Shown here one piece after another: positions 43,978-52,467 of a DNA stretch of 64,000 nucleotides. Each line of letters begins with the position of its first letter. The stretch's first letter is position 1. Source of the stretch: Cuneatibacter caecimuris (GTDB lineage: Bacteria; Bacillota; Clostridia; Lachnospirales; Lachnospiraceae); the NCBI RefSeq assembly GCF_004216775.1, contig NZ_SGXF01000001.1, positions 236,828 through 300,827 on the forward strand, written 5' to 3'. Under the pieces are notes generated by a model that saw only the letters and a program-made list of their open reading frames with translations, did no database searches and was not told the origin of the DNA. The position numbers and the translations under genes were made by a program.

Positions 43978-45180
43978 TTAAGCCAATATTTTCAGTTCGG
44001 CTACTTCTTCTTTTTTCTTTTCTTTTGAAACGTGCGTGTATAAGTCGGTTGTCATTGCCAATGAGGAGTGACCTAAGAGTTTCTGCACTACCTGTTGGTC
44101 TACTCCATTTTCATAGCACCTTGTAGCGTATGTATGTCGCAGAGTGTGACAGGTAAACAGTTCAAATATCTTCGGCTCTCTCTTTTCTTCCTTTGCCAGT
44201 TCAATCTCTATTACATTGATTTTCGCTACATAGTCTTTGATTGCACTATTGACGTTATAATAGTAAACTGGCGAACCGTCTGAACAGGTAAATACCAAAT
44301 TTTGAAATTCTTTGTGCTGTTTCCATATCGAGCGTTTCCACATCTTCTGTTCTGTCTGCTTTATCTTCTGATTTTGCAAAATCTCATACACTTCATCTGT
44401 CATAGGAATTACACGATTACTGGATATAGTTTTTGCGGTCGTATAGAAAAACTTTGAACCCTCAACAGGACTAGAAGCCTTTGAATAATGGATTGTCTTA
44501 TTGATTATAATTTCTCTTTTTTCAAAATCACAATCTTCCCATTTTAGTCCAAGCACTTCTCCAATTCGACAACCTGTTGTCACAGCAAATTTCAGAACAT
44601 TGATGTGTATATAAGAAGAAGCAAATGCAAAGAATTTCTCCTGTTCTTCTCTTGTTAATACACGTCTTTCTTTTTTCACTTCTTTTGGCATTTCCACACC
44701 GATACAGGGATTTTTTCTAATGTATTCACTCAATACCGCTTTATCAAACATATCGCTTAACATAAATCTGATATTTGATACCGTTCCATGTGCAAGACCA
44801 CTATCTATCAAGTCATTCAAAAACTTCTGAACGTGATATGTTTTAATGTCCTGCAAATACATCTTTCCGATAGAGTTCTTCACTCTTGCGTTATAGTAAC
44901 TATGGTTTTTATATATCGTAGTCATTTTAACTGTTTTCTTCTTATACAACTCCGTCCACGTTACATACCATGCGTTTAAAGTGATACTTTCGCCATTGCC
45001 ATTCAAACCATGTTCATCTTCATAAACCGCTTCTCGCAACTTCCGTTTCAATTCATTCAGTTTGAAATCATAAAGCGTTTTACGTTTTCCTGTTTTGCTT
45101 GTAAATCTTGCAATATAGCGTCCGTCTGCTCTCTGTGAAATTCCCTTACCGAGTTCTTTGCCCTTTAAATCTTTACCCAT
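43978..45180 (-). CDS. int: Tyrosine recombinase integrase (Tn916 Int type)
   Basis: 400 residues. The N-terminal arm-binding domain (about 1-60) and SAM-like core-binding domain (about 65-165) precede a complete catalytic domain: R205 (TGCRIGE), K250, H345 and R348 (HTLRHTYAT), H371 (LLGHSS), nucleophile Y381 (DLYTHV). It integrates and excises the element by recombination between attL and attR. AAAGGA lies 8 nt before the ATG. The gene reads toward the left end. Confidence 0.95.
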   Translation of the reverse strand: MGKDLKGKELGKGISQRADGRYIARFTSKTGKRKTLYDFKLNELKRKLREAVYEDEHGLNGNGESITLNAWYVTWTELYKKKTVKMTTIYKNHSYYNARVKNSIGKMYLQDIKTYHVQKFLNDLIDSGLAHGTVSNIRFMLSDMFDKAVLSEYIRKNPCIGVEMPKEVKKERRVLTREEQEKFFAFASSYIHINVLKFAVTTGCRIGEVLGLKWEDCDFEKREIIINKTIHYSKASSPVEGSKFFYTTAKTISSNRVIPMTDEVYEILQNQKIKQTEQKMWKRSIWKQHKEFQNLVFTCSDGSPVYYYNVNSAIKDYVAKINVIEIELAKEEKREPKIFELFTCHTLRHTYATRCYENGVDQQVVQKLLGHSSLAMTTDLYTHVSKEKKKEEVAELKILA

Positions 45181-45262
45181 ACCAACTTTCCTTTCTTCTA
45201 CTGAAAGAAATATGGTAAAGTAAATATTTCAATTTTCATTATATCCACACCCCATTTTCTTT

Positions 45263-45442
45263 TCAAGCCCTTTTACATTGATATTCCAGCCATTCATCAA
45301 GTAATTTCTTATTTGCATACAACCGATTACCAATGCGTACTGTAAATCTATTTTTCGGATTGTTCAACAGTTCTCTTGCCTTTGTTTTCCCAATCCCCAT
45401 ATACTCACAAAATTCATTTATATTTAGTAATGCTTTCTCGAT
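45263..45442 (-). CDS. xis: Excisionase-like small DNA-binding protein, non-standard start
   Basis: A 59-codon frame encodes EKALLNINEFCEYMGIGKTK followed by a winged-helix segment and a basic end (YQCKRA). It matches the small HTH excisionases that precede Tn916-type integrases. No ATG, GTG or TTG exists between the upstream in-frame stop and the internal ATG at Met14 (counting the ATC as residue 1); an ATC (45440-45442) stands 7 nt after AAGGGGG, where the start codon should be. Either ATC is used, or the start codon has mutated. Confidence 0.7.
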   Translation of the reverse strand: MEKALLNINEFCEYMGIGKTKARELLNNPKNRFTVRIGNRLYANKKLLDEWLEYQCKRA

Positions 45443-45446
45443 ACGA

Positions 45447-46529
45447 TTACCCCCTTTCCTCTAATTTTCTTGCTTTTATGTAATCATCATACAACTGCTT
45501 CTGTGTGATATTCATTTCTCCATTTGCTACGAGATTACCGATATAATCTCTCTGCTCTATCTTCCCAACCTCTGCAAACAGCTTCAAAGACGGGGCAACA
45601 TACTTTTCCAGCCACTCCCATACCTTTTGCAGACTTTTCTTCTGTGGTTGCATGGTAAGTTTCACCTTGCCTATATCTTTCATCAGTTCCGCCCACGCTT
45701 GATAGGTTGGATAAAGCCTTTTTCGTGTTGTCATGCTGTCTGTCGGCTTTTCTAAAAATCGTATTTTGCTGTTCAACACTTCCATTGCCAGTCCTGCCAC
45801 ATCTCTATATCTCAATAATTCCTGTACTACACTTACCGCCATTTCCTGCCGAAATCTCAACTCATATCTATTCCAATTTTCATCTAATTCTGTTCCATAC
45901 TTTTTATTCTGTTCATATCCCTTTTCATAAAATACCAATCTCAAATTACTGGCTGAACTGCCGAGATAAAGACTTCCACCTTTACTCTGAAACACTTCCT
46001 CTTTCAATTCTCCCGAGTCGTGAAAATCTATCTCCCGTAACTTTGAAGAAAGCAATCCCTCTTTTGTCCGTACAATCAAATCAGGAATACTCAAATACGG
46101 TTTTCTGTCGTCTATCGCCAAATCAATCCGAGGAAAATTGATGTGATACTGACAAACTCTGTTTAAGAAATCAAACCATGTTTCCTCATTGAGTTGTAAA
46201 AAATTCTCATAGTTGCGACAGCCTTTCCCACTCATCAAAATCTGAAAGCCTTGATACTGTGCGTTTCCTGTCGGCTTTAGCACCTTGATATTATCGAAGA
46301 TTGCCACAACCTCATGTCCTGCAATCCCCTTTTCATAGCCCGTTACGGTCATAAGTTCCAAAGGTATTCTCAGTACATCTTCTATAACTGCTTCTAACGG
46401 AACTTCCTTAACGGTTATCTGACACCAGTCTATCAAGGCACTTAATTCTTCTTTCTGTCGTATTACTCCCCTGTTAGTGTAGGGGAGTTCTGGAAGAAAA
46501 CTTCCGCTTCTTTCTTCCAAGTTTATCAA
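45447..46529 (-). CDS. Rep_trans-type replication initiator / relaxase
   Basis: 360 residues similar to the replication initiation factors of small rolling-circle plasmids and Tn916 Orf20. Recognisable stretches are LIDWCQITVKEVP at the start, FPRIDLAIDD (metal-site-like acidic motif), YLGSSASNLRLVFYEKG and a central Y/R-rich block (ENWNRYELRFRQEMA). It would nick the origin so the excised circle can replicate or be mobilised. The stop lies 4 nt upstream of the excisionase start region. Candidate origin hairpins lie directly upstream. Confidence 0.88.
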   Translation of the reverse strand: MINLEERSGSFLPELPYTNRGVIRQKEELSALIDWCQITVKEVPLEAVIEDVLRIPLELMTVTGYEKGIAGHEVVAIFDNIKVLKPTGNAQYQGFQILMSGKGCRNYENFLQLNEETWFDFLNRVCQYHINFPRIDLAIDDRKPYLSIPDLIVRTKEGLLSSKLREIDFHDSGELKEEVFQSKGGSLYLGSSASNLRLVFYEKGYEQNKKYGTELDENWNRYELRFRQEMAVSVVQELLRYRDVAGLAMEVLNSKIRFLEKPTDSMTTRKRLYPTYQAWAELMKDIGKVKLTMQPQKKSLQKVWEWLEKYVAPSLKLFAEVGKIEQRDYIGNLVANGEMNITQKQLYDDYIKARKLEERG

Positions 46530-46541
46530 ACCTCCTTATCT

Positions 46542-46603
46542 GCAATGGCGTTGCCATTGCCCTGCCCTCAACCTGCCGTTTGGTACGTCAGAACGAGGGC
46601 AGG
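46542..46603 (-). other. Candidate replication/transfer origin hairpins
   Basis: Two perfect inverted repeats lie between the DUF961-like gene and rep: GCAATGGC-GTT-GCCATTGC (46542-46560), and CCTGCCCTC (46561-46569) with GAGGGCAGG (46595-46603) around a 25-nt loop. In Tn916-like elements the double-strand origin/oriT sits just upstream of the Rep gene, which is the basis for this call. Confidence 0.5.
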
Positions 46604-46615
46604 AACTTTGACCGC

Positions 46616-46945
46616 CTACATATTTTTGTTTGGAACAGGGCGGATACCCTTACAGGTAATCTTCTCCACTAATACAGGGAAGTTTCCTCTCTGCACATAA
46701 GGGGCATATACTGGTTCTTCCAGTTCCACCACAGCATAAGGCTCAATCTTTGGATGTTCCGTTGCTTCCAAGCGAATATCCACGCTGTTCCCAAGTTTCA
46801 TGCTTCCAAGATGAAGTTTTAAGGCTTCCACTTCCTCTGTTTTCTTCTTACTGTCTTTATCATAACGGTAACAGTTATCCGCACCCATGAAACGAAGTTC
46901 TCCAAAGGCTTCTTTTACCTGTTCTTTTGTCAATATAATCTGCAT
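46616..46945 (-). CDS. DUF961-like (YdcP-type) element protein
   Basis: 109 residues from the ATG at 46943-46945, which has AAAGGA 6 nt upstream; an ATG two codons earlier overlaps that site. The sequence (ILTKEQVKEAFGELRFMG, AVVELEEPVYAPYVQRGN) resembles the small conserved proteins next to Rep genes in Tn916-family elements. Role unknown. Confidence 0.65.
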   Translation of the reverse strand: MQIILTKEQVKEAFGELRFMGADNCYRYDKDSKKKTEEVEALKLHLGSMKLGNSVDIRLEATEHPKIEPYAVVELEEPVYAPYVQRGNFPVLVEKITCKGIRPVPNKNM

Positions 46946-47020
46946 ACACATTCCTTTCTCCCCGTTGAACCGATAGGACAGTTTCTCATATTTTCATTCT
47001 CTTATTACGACGTCGTTTTT

Positions 47021-47101
47021 AGTTCAGTTATTTCTGAACTTAATTGTATATTAGCACAGACATATTCGTTTTGCAATATAAAGTTTAGTTTTTTGTGAAC
47101 T
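47021..47101. promoter_or_regulatory. Divergent control region of the mobile element
   Basis: Leftward promoter: -35 TTGCAA (47071-47076), 17 bp, -10 TAATAT (47048-47053). Operator 1, AGTTCAG-N6-CTGAACT (47021-47040), is perfect and covers the start region. Operator 2, AGTTTAG-N6-GTGAACT (47082-47101), is imperfect and lies upstream of -35. A half-site CTGAACT recurs at 47118-47124, close to the rightward -10 (TATAGT, 47130-47135). These fit repression by the adjacent XRE protein. Confidence 0.75.
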
Positions 47102-47194
47102 TTTTGTTTTCTTTTTTCTGAACTTGTGGTATAGTGTCCTTAGACGATAAGATATGAAAAGTTATAACAGGATATGGAAAGAGAGGGTTTTCAG

Positions 47195-47878
47195 ATGAAT
47201 ACAATCGCAGAACGGATTAAATTTGCCATGAAAGCAAAAAATAAAAAACAGGTAGATATAGTCAAAGATACTGGTATCAGCAAAGGAGCGTTCAGTTCCT
47301 ATCTTTCGGGACAGTACAATCCGAAAGCAGATAAACTGGAACTGATTGCTGACTCCTTAGACGTAGATTTGCGTTGGCTTTACGGGGAAAATGTGCCTAT
47401 GGAAAATAATCAAAGAAATAATACTGCCCTGCAATACGTCTTTTACAACAACTCCTGCTCCGAGTATCTTCTTGATGATTTAGATGATATGTATATCGCA
47501 ATGAAAACACAGTATTCCGCCCTCATTCCACGCTTTTATGTTCTTGTCAACCGAAGCGGAAACGAAGTACACATACTGCCATTATTTTTAAGAGAAGATA
47601 GTTCCGAGTTCTACGAATGTCCGTCTGATTTTTTCCATGCAGACAAGCACAGCGTTTTCACAAGAGATTTTGACAGTATCAGCGTGGAACTTTCAACTGC
47701 CACCGTCTATTATTATGGAATTGATAGAAAGACTTATGAGCCGAAAATTACCATGCTGTCCTACTCACAGGCTAACGACTGCTTTTATATCGACAACGGA
47801 ATACAGGACGATCACATCAAGGCATTTGAAAAGGAACTGGTAAAAGAAGCACTTTACTTAAAGCATAACGCCCAGTAA
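47195..47878 (+). CDS. XRE/cI-like repressor of the element
   Basis: 227 residues from the ATG at 47195-47197, chosen because GAGGG lies 7 nt upstream. The N-terminal helix-turn-helix reads KQVDIVKDTGISKGAFSSYL; the C-terminal about 150 residues form a domain without the Ser-Lys protease residues of LexA-type repressors that I can identify. It is divergent from the int-side operon and probably represses it through the paired CTGAAC operators. Confidence 0.82.
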   Translation: MNTIAERIKFAMKAKNKKQVDIVKDTGISKGAFSSYLSGQYNPKADKLELIADSLDVDLRWLYGENVPMENNQRNNTALQYVFYNNSCSEYLLDDLDDMYIAMKTQYSALIPRFYVLVNRSGNEVHILPLFLREDSSEFYECPSDFFHADKHSVFTRDFDSISVELSTATVYYYGIDRKTYEPKITMLSYSQANDCFYIDNGIQDDHIKAFEKELVKEALYLKHNAQ

Positions 47879-47884
47879 CAGACA

Positions 47885-48001
47885 AGAGGACTTGCAAGGT
47901 TTCTGACCTTTCAAGTCCTCTGCTGTATCATGGTACTGTTGGCTGTGTCCGTTCTGTCAAGGACTGCCCTACGGCGTATCGGCTTCGCCTTGTTCCTTGA
48001 C
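47885..48001. other. Structured gap with two hairpins
   Basis: AGAGGACTTG/CAAGTCCTCT (47885-47921, nested AAGGT/ACCTT) follows the XRE stop and may act as its terminator, though without a T-tract. A second repeat GTCAAGGA/TCCTTGAC spans 47956-48001. Confidence 0.5.
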
Positions 48002-48005
48002 CTCA

Positions 48006-48458
48006 CTACATTTCTCTCAACTTTTTAGAAACTATGAAATTACAAAGAAATGCTACCGCTACAATAATAAAGCAAATGATTGTACACCATACAGGTACTC
48101 TCATATCTAATTGCACTCGTAACAAAATCGTGATTGCTAAAAATACAGCTCCCACAATTTGTATAAAGTCTAATATCTTTTTTTGAAGTGTCTGTAAATG
48201 CTTTTTCTCTTTTATTCTTTCAGATTTCCATATTCCATAATTTACTTGCATATCATTTACATCTTCATCTGATATAAGTTCGTCCATACTTACATCTAGT
48301 TCTAATGCCAGTTTTTTTGCCGTAATCAAATCCGGACATCTTGAACCATTTTCCCAACGACAAACTGTCTGCCTTGAAACATATAACTTATCTGCAAGTT
48401 GTTGCTGAGTGAGATTTTTTTCTTCTCTGAATTTTTTGATGTTATCATTTAATGCCAT
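48006..48458 (-). CDS. XRE-family regulator with C-terminal membrane helices
   Basis: 150 residues from the ATG at 48456-48458 (GAGAGG upstream). N-terminal helix-turn-helix NLTQQQLADKLYVSRQTVCRW, then a linker and two hydrophobic helices (ILDFIQIVGAVFLAITILL; VWCTIICFIIVAVAFLCNFIV). A membrane-tethered regulator is implied. Downstream of the MerR gene on the same strand; likely cargo of the element. Confidence 0.8.
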   Translation of the reverse strand: MALNDNIKKFREEKNLTQQQLADKLYVSRQTVCRWENGSRCPDLITAKKLALELDVSMDELISDEDVNDMQVNYGIWKSERIKEKKHLQTLQKKILDFIQIVGAVFLAITILLRVQLDMRVPVWCTIICFIIVAVAFLCNFIVSKKLREM

Positions 48459-48555
48459 ACTCCATACCTCTCTTTCATTCACATCATATAACGATAGAAC
48501 CCAAAATAAAAGTACCAGTATGTATTTCCTTTGTTTCCATTTTGGTAACATCTGT

Positions 48556-49407
48556 TTATTCTAAGTTTTCTACACCATAATACCGATATATCGCTGAACC
48601 AATGTATTTTGTAACACCTTTTCCGTACTGTTTATCTGTGTCTTCTTCCAACTGAGAATGATTCAAATAATCTTTAGCCATTTCTAATAATAATACTCTT
48701 GCATTATCCATTTTAAAAAGATTTTTACAACTTTCCCCCAATCTTTTTACTGCTTTCATTGACATATCTTCATCTGAACTTTCCATTGCACAAGCAAACT
48801 GTTTATAAATCAAGTCCATCTCATTTTTTTGCTCTGTAACTTCTTCTCTAGTTCCTGTTGACTTCAGACTTGCTTCTACTGCTTTTTCTTTACTTCCATA
48901 TATCTTAATTAAATGCTCACATGCCTTTTCATCTTTAAAGCCTTCCGCAACAGATTCTTTAAACTTCTCAATATCTCCATAATGCTCGATAATTATTTTC
49001 TTGTCTTCTTCACTCATAATTTTTAAAGAATGTTGTATTATTTTTTGAATATCATCTTTATTAAATGTTTCAAAACTCATCTTGTCCTCTCCTTTCAACA
49101 CATCAGAAATCAATTCGATAATACCATTCAAACGATTCCGTTTCATTTCTAGCATCATTTTCTGTGTTTCAAGAATCTTACGATTATCACTTTCAGAATT
49201 CTTCATAATTGCTTTTATTTCTGACAATGGAACTTCCAGTTCTCGAAAAAACATAATCTGACGTAATTTTTTCAATGAGCTTTCATCATATAAACGGTAT
49301 CCTGCTTCTGTTACTTTAGCAGGTTTTAACAAATCAATTTCATCATAATATCGTAATGTTCTTATGCTAATTCCAGTCAATTCTGATACTTCTTTAACTG
49401 TTTTCAT
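48556..49407 (-). CDS. MerR-family regulator with TipAS-like effector domain
   Basis: 283 residues: MerR DNA-binding domain (VKEVSELTGISIRTLRYYDE, GYRLYDESSLKKL), a dimerisation helix and a C-terminal helical domain of about 160 residues resembling TipAS drug-binding domains (KIMSEEDKKIIIEHYGDIEKF). Such proteins sense antibiotics or other small molecules. It has a MerR-type promoter with a 19-bp spacer, so it is probably autoregulated. Confidence 0.85.
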   Translation of the reverse strand: MKTVKEVSELTGISIRTLRYYDEIDLLKPAKVTEAGYRLYDESSLKKLRQIMFFRELEVPLSEIKAIMKNSESDNRKILETQKMMLEMKRNRLNGIIELISDVLKGEDKMSFETFNKDDIQKIIQHSLKIMSEEDKKIIIEHYGDIEKFKESVAEGFKDEKACEHLIKIYGSKEKAVEASLKSTGTREEVTEQKNEMDLIYKQFACAMESSDEDMSMKAVKRLGESCKNLFKMDNARVLLLEMAKDYLNHSQLEEDTDKQYGKGVTKYIGSAIYRYYGVENLE

Positions 49408-49426
49408 AAGTCCTCCTTTCCCTTTC

Positions 49427-49457
49427 AGCGTAAACCGTTACGTTACTAGAGAGTCAA
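49427..49457 (-). promoter_or_regulatory. MerR-type promoter with 19-bp spacer
   Basis: TTGACT (49452-49457) and TACGCT (49427-49432) are 19 bp apart, with CTAGTAACGTAACGGTT in between. The overlong spacer is typical of MerR-activated promoters. Confidence 0.7.
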
Positions 49458-49509
49458 GATGTTTTTTCTATTTTATCACAAATTCAATAAAACCGCCCTT
49501 AATTTTACA

Positions 49510-49615
49510 AATGAGAAATGACGCAAATAATGTTTCCACTACCTACGCCATTTCTCATTACATCTTTGAAATATTTACTCCATTTTCTTTCAATCTTTAC
49601 TCCAAATTTACTCCA
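49510..49615. other. Right-end hairpin and integrase arm-type sites
   Basis: AATGAGAAATG (49510-49520) pairs with CATTTCTCATT (49549-49559). Three TTTACTCCA repeats follow at 49574-49582, 49596-49604 and 49607-49615; the last two share the 11-bp offset of the left-end pair. The rest of 49408-49752 contains only the MerR promoter and the att core. Confidence 0.7.
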
Positions 49616-49737
49616 TTCTAAAAATCTGTTACGATATTTTGCGGTATTCTACGATACCTTTTCTTTGAAGAAAAATGTCTGCAAACCTTGATTTTAAGCG
49701 AACTTTTCAATATTTCCAAGCACTTTATTCTGTTGTG

Positions 49738-49772
49738 AGATTTTCTCTCAAATTATTTCTGCACAATATTAA
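49738..49772 (-). other. Right attachment site at the leuS 3' end
   Basis: Core AGATTTTCTCTC (49738-49749) sits 3 nt beyond the leuS stop codon; the adjoining leuS end is similar to the left mimic (33 of 41 positions match by eye). leuS itself remains intact. Confidence 0.85.
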
Positions 49773-52158
49773 TAATTCTTCCGGGCACATAGATTTCCTT
49801 TACGATATTCCCGGTCAGGCGCTCCGCCACCGCTTCTTTTCCGGCTGCAATGGCTTCCTCTTTGCCGATATCCTTTGGCAGTTTCACCACAGCCCGGGTC
49901 TTTCCGTTAATCTGAACGGCGATTTCCACCACAGACTCCACCGTCTTGGCTTCGTCATACTCCGGCCAGGAGGCCTGGTACAGCCTTCCTTCAAAGCCCA
50001 TATCCTGCCACATCTCTTCTGTGATGTGGGGAGCCACCGGGTTCAGCAGGATCAGGAACGTCCTCAGTTCCCCTTTGGTCACACGCCCCACGTGGTAAAA
50101 TTCATTGATCAGCGCCATCATAGCCGCAATTGCCGTATTATATTTCAGGGCTTCAAAATCCGAGGAAACTTTCTTGATGGTCTGATGCATCCTGGTCTCC
50201 ATCTCTTTAGAATACCCTTCTCCATCTGTTACCATATCCTGAAGCTTCCATACCCGGTCCAGGAACCGGCGGCAGCCTTTTACGCCTTCCTGCGACCAGG
50301 ACGCGCTGAGTTCAAACGCGCCGATGAACATCTCATAAGTGCGGAGGGTATCGGCCCCGAATTCTTCTACAATATCATCAGGGTTAACCACATTTCCTCT
50401 GGATTTGCTCATCTTCTCCCCGTTTTCTCCCAGGATCATTCCATGAGAGGTGCGCTTCTGATATGGTTCCGGGCAGGGAACCACGCCCTGATCGTACAGG
50501 AACTTATGCCAGAAACGGGAATACAGCAGATGCAGAGTGGTATGCTCCATGCCTCCGTTATACCAGTCCACCGGGAGCCAGTATTTCATGGCCTCTTTCG
50601 ACGCCAGGGCTTCCTCATTGTGGGGATCCGTATACCGCAGATAATACCAGGAAGATCCGGCCCACTGGGGCATGGTATCTGTCTCTCTCTTCGCAGGCCC
50701 TCCGCAGCAGGGGCAAGTGGTATTCACCCAGTCCGTCATGGCCGCCAGCGGAGATTCTCCGTTATCTGTGGGCATATAGCTCTCCACCTCCGGCAGCTCC
50801 AGAGGAAGCTGGCCTTCCGGCAAAGGCACATAACCGCATTTGTCACACTGTACCACCGGGATGGGCTCGCCCCAATAGCGCTGTCTGGAAAACACCCAGT
50901 CCCGCAGCTTGTAATTCTTCTTGGGCGTGCCGACTTTCTTTTCCTCCAGCCACTGGAGAATCGCCTTCTTTGCGTCAGCCACTTCCATGCCGTCCAGGAA
51001 TCCGGAGTTCACCAGCTTCCCTGTGGCCACATCGGTGAAGGCAGCGTTCTGCACATCCCCTCCTGCCACCACCTCCACAATCGGCAGACCGAATTTCTTC
51101 GCAAACTCCCAGTCTCTTTCATCATGGGCGGGTACTGCCATGATGGCGCCCGTGCCATAGCTCATCAGCACATAGTCGGAAATCCAGATCGGGATTTCCT
51201 GCCCGTTTACAGGATTGATCCCCCGCAGGCCTTTGATCTCCACGCCGGTCTTTTCTTTTGCCAGCTCAGCCCTTTCAAAATCGGATTTTCTGGCCGCCTG
51301 TTCCCGGTATGCCGCAATCTCTTCCCAGTTCTGTATTTCATCCTGATACTTGTCAATATAGGGATGTTCCGGGGACAGCACCATATACGTGACGCCGAAC
51401 AGCGTATCCGGCCGGGTGGTGTAGATGCGCAGCTTCTCCGGCTTATCTTTCAGCGAGAAGTCCACTTCCGCGCCCTGGGAACGGCCAATCCAGTTCTTCT
51501 GGGAAACCTTGACTTTCTCAATATAATCCAGGCCTTCCAGGCCGTCGATCAGTTTATCCGCATATTCTGTGATCTTCAGCATCCATTGGCTCTTGACCTT
51601 GCGGACCACCGGCGCGCCGCAGCGCTCGCACACTCCGTTTACCACTTCTTCATTGGCCAGGCCCACTTTGCAGGAGGTGCACCAGTTGATGGGCATCTCC
51701 GATTTATAAGCCAGCCCTGCGTTGAACAGTTTCAGGAAAATCCACTGGGTCCAGTGATAATAGTTGGGGTCCGTGGTATTGATTTCCCTGTCCCAGTCAA
51801 AGGAATATCCCAGGGACTGGAGCTGCTCCTTAAAATGCTTTACGTTGTTTTCTGTAACAATCTTCGGATGGATATGGTTTTTAATGGCGTAATTTTCCGT
51901 AGGCAGGCCAAAAGCGTCCCAGCCCATGGGGTACAGCACATTATAGCCCTGCATCCTCCGTTTTCTTGCAACGATATCCAGCGCCGTATAGGGCCTGGGA
52001 TGGCCTACATGCAGCCCCTGTCCGGAAGGATAGGGGAATTCCACCAGCGCGTAATACTTTGGTTTGGAATAATCGTCCGTGGCGGCAAACGCTTCTTCCT
52101 CCTGCCAGACCTGCTGCCACTTTTTCTCGATCTCCTTCGGAGAATAGTTTTTAATCAT
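49753..52158 (-). CDS. leuS: Leucyl-tRNA synthetase
   Basis: 801 residues from the ATG at 52156-52158 (GAGAGG 8 nt upstream; an in-frame GTG three codons earlier is less likely). Class I signatures: [17 protein letters not shown] (HIGH-type) and KMSKSRGN (KMSKS). The zinc-type [15 protein letters not shown] region and the editing domain are present. It charges tRNA-Leu. Expression is controlled by an upstream T-box. Its downstream neighbour is now a mobile element. Confidence 0.97.
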   Translation of the reverse strand: MIKNYSPKEIEKKWQQVWQEEEAFAATDDYSKPKYYALVEFPYPSGQGLHVGHPRPYTALDIVARKRRMQGYNVLYPMGWDAFGLPTENYAIKNHIHPKIVTENNVKHFKEQLQSLGYSFDWDREINTTDPNYYHWTQWIFLKLFNAGLAYKSEMPINWCTSCKVGLANEEVVNGVCERCGAPVVRKVKSQWMLKITEYADKLIDGLEGLDYIEKVKVSQKNWIGRSQGAEVDFSLKDKPEKLRIYTTRPDTLFGVTYMVLSPEHPYIDKYQDEIQNWEEIAAYREQAARKSDFERAELAKEKTGVEIKGLRGINPVNGQEIPIWISDYVLMSYGTGAIMAVPAHDERDWEFAKKFGLPIVEVVAGGDVQNAAFTDVATGKLVNSGFLDGMEVADAKKAILQWLEEKKVGTPKKNYKLRDWVFSRQRYWGEPIPVVQCDKCGYVPLPEGQLPLELPEVESYMPTDNGESPLAAMTDWVNTTCPCCGGPAKRETDTMPQWAGSSWYYLRYTDPHNEEALASKEAMKYWLPVDWYNGGMEHTTLHLLYSRFWHKFLYDQGVVPCPEPYQKRTSHGMILGENGEKMSKSRGNVVNPDDIVEEFGADTLRTYEMFIGAFELSASWSQEGVKGCRRFLDRVWKLQDMVTDGEGYSKEMETRMHQTIKKVSSDFEALKYNTAIAAMMALINEFYHVGRVTKGELRTFLILLNPVAPHITEEMWQDMGFEGRLYQASWPEYDEAKTVESVVEIAVQINGKTRAVVKLPKDIGKEEAIAAGKEAVAERLTGNIVKEIYVPGRIINIVQK

Positions 52159-52182
52159 TTCATCCACCTCTCTGTACTATAA

Positions 52183-52439
52183 AACCCCTTTCGTCTCTGT
52201 TATTATAGAGACGAAAGGGGTTGTTCGCGGTACCACTCTATTTCACGCAGCAATGCGTGCACTCATGTTTCGATAACGGGAAAACCGCCTCTCCCTACTG
52301 TTATTTCAGGAAAGGAACTCCGGGGCCAGATTCAGCTGTTTCCTGTACTGCCTCACACCAAACGGCAGCTCTCTGATACATTCTGCGGCTTACTATTCCC
52401 CTTCAGCGTTGTTCACACCTTTTCGGCTGATATGCGACT
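52183..52439 (-). promoter_or_regulatory. Leucine T-box leader of leuS
   Basis: The minus strand carries the T-box core TGGTACCGCG (complement at about 52226-52235) followed by AACCCCTTTCGTCTCT, which forms a 16-bp terminator stem with AGAGACGAAAGGGGTT (52183-52222) ending in a T-rich stretch. A Stem I region lies upstream (about 52300-52420) with CTG codons in the expected specifier area. Uncharged tRNA-Leu would stabilise the antiterminator and switch leuS on. No gene occurs in 52159-52463 other than this. Confidence 0.92.
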
Positions 52440-52467
52440 ATTTTAACACATCAAGTTGTTTTGTCAA
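52440..52467 (-). promoter_or_regulatory. leuS promoter
   Basis: TTGACA (52462-52467), 16 bp, TAAAAT (52440-52445) on the minus strand. It overlaps the last codon region of the neighbouring membrane-protein gene. Confidence 0.75.

Larger units (their letters stand above)
43869..49737. mobile_element. 5.9-kb integrative mobilizable-type element inserted 3' of leuS
   Basis: Bounded by two copies of AGATTTTCTCTC (43869-43880 and 49738-49749). It is clearly more AT-rich than its surroundings. Content: tyrosine integrase, excisionase, Rep_trans initiator, DUF961-like protein, divergent XRE repressor, and MerR/XRE cargo. No conjugation machinery (FtsK coupling protein, VirB4) is present, so it would rely on a helper for transfer. 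Gene order int-xis-rep-DUF961-like recalls one end of Tn916-family elements. Confidence 0.88.

Noticed and set aside
49675-52182. An 835-codon open frame on the plus strand across leuS
   Set aside because: It is the antisense shadow of leuS, which has intact synthetase motifs and a T-box; the plus-strand translation is His/Pro/Arg-rich with no domain.
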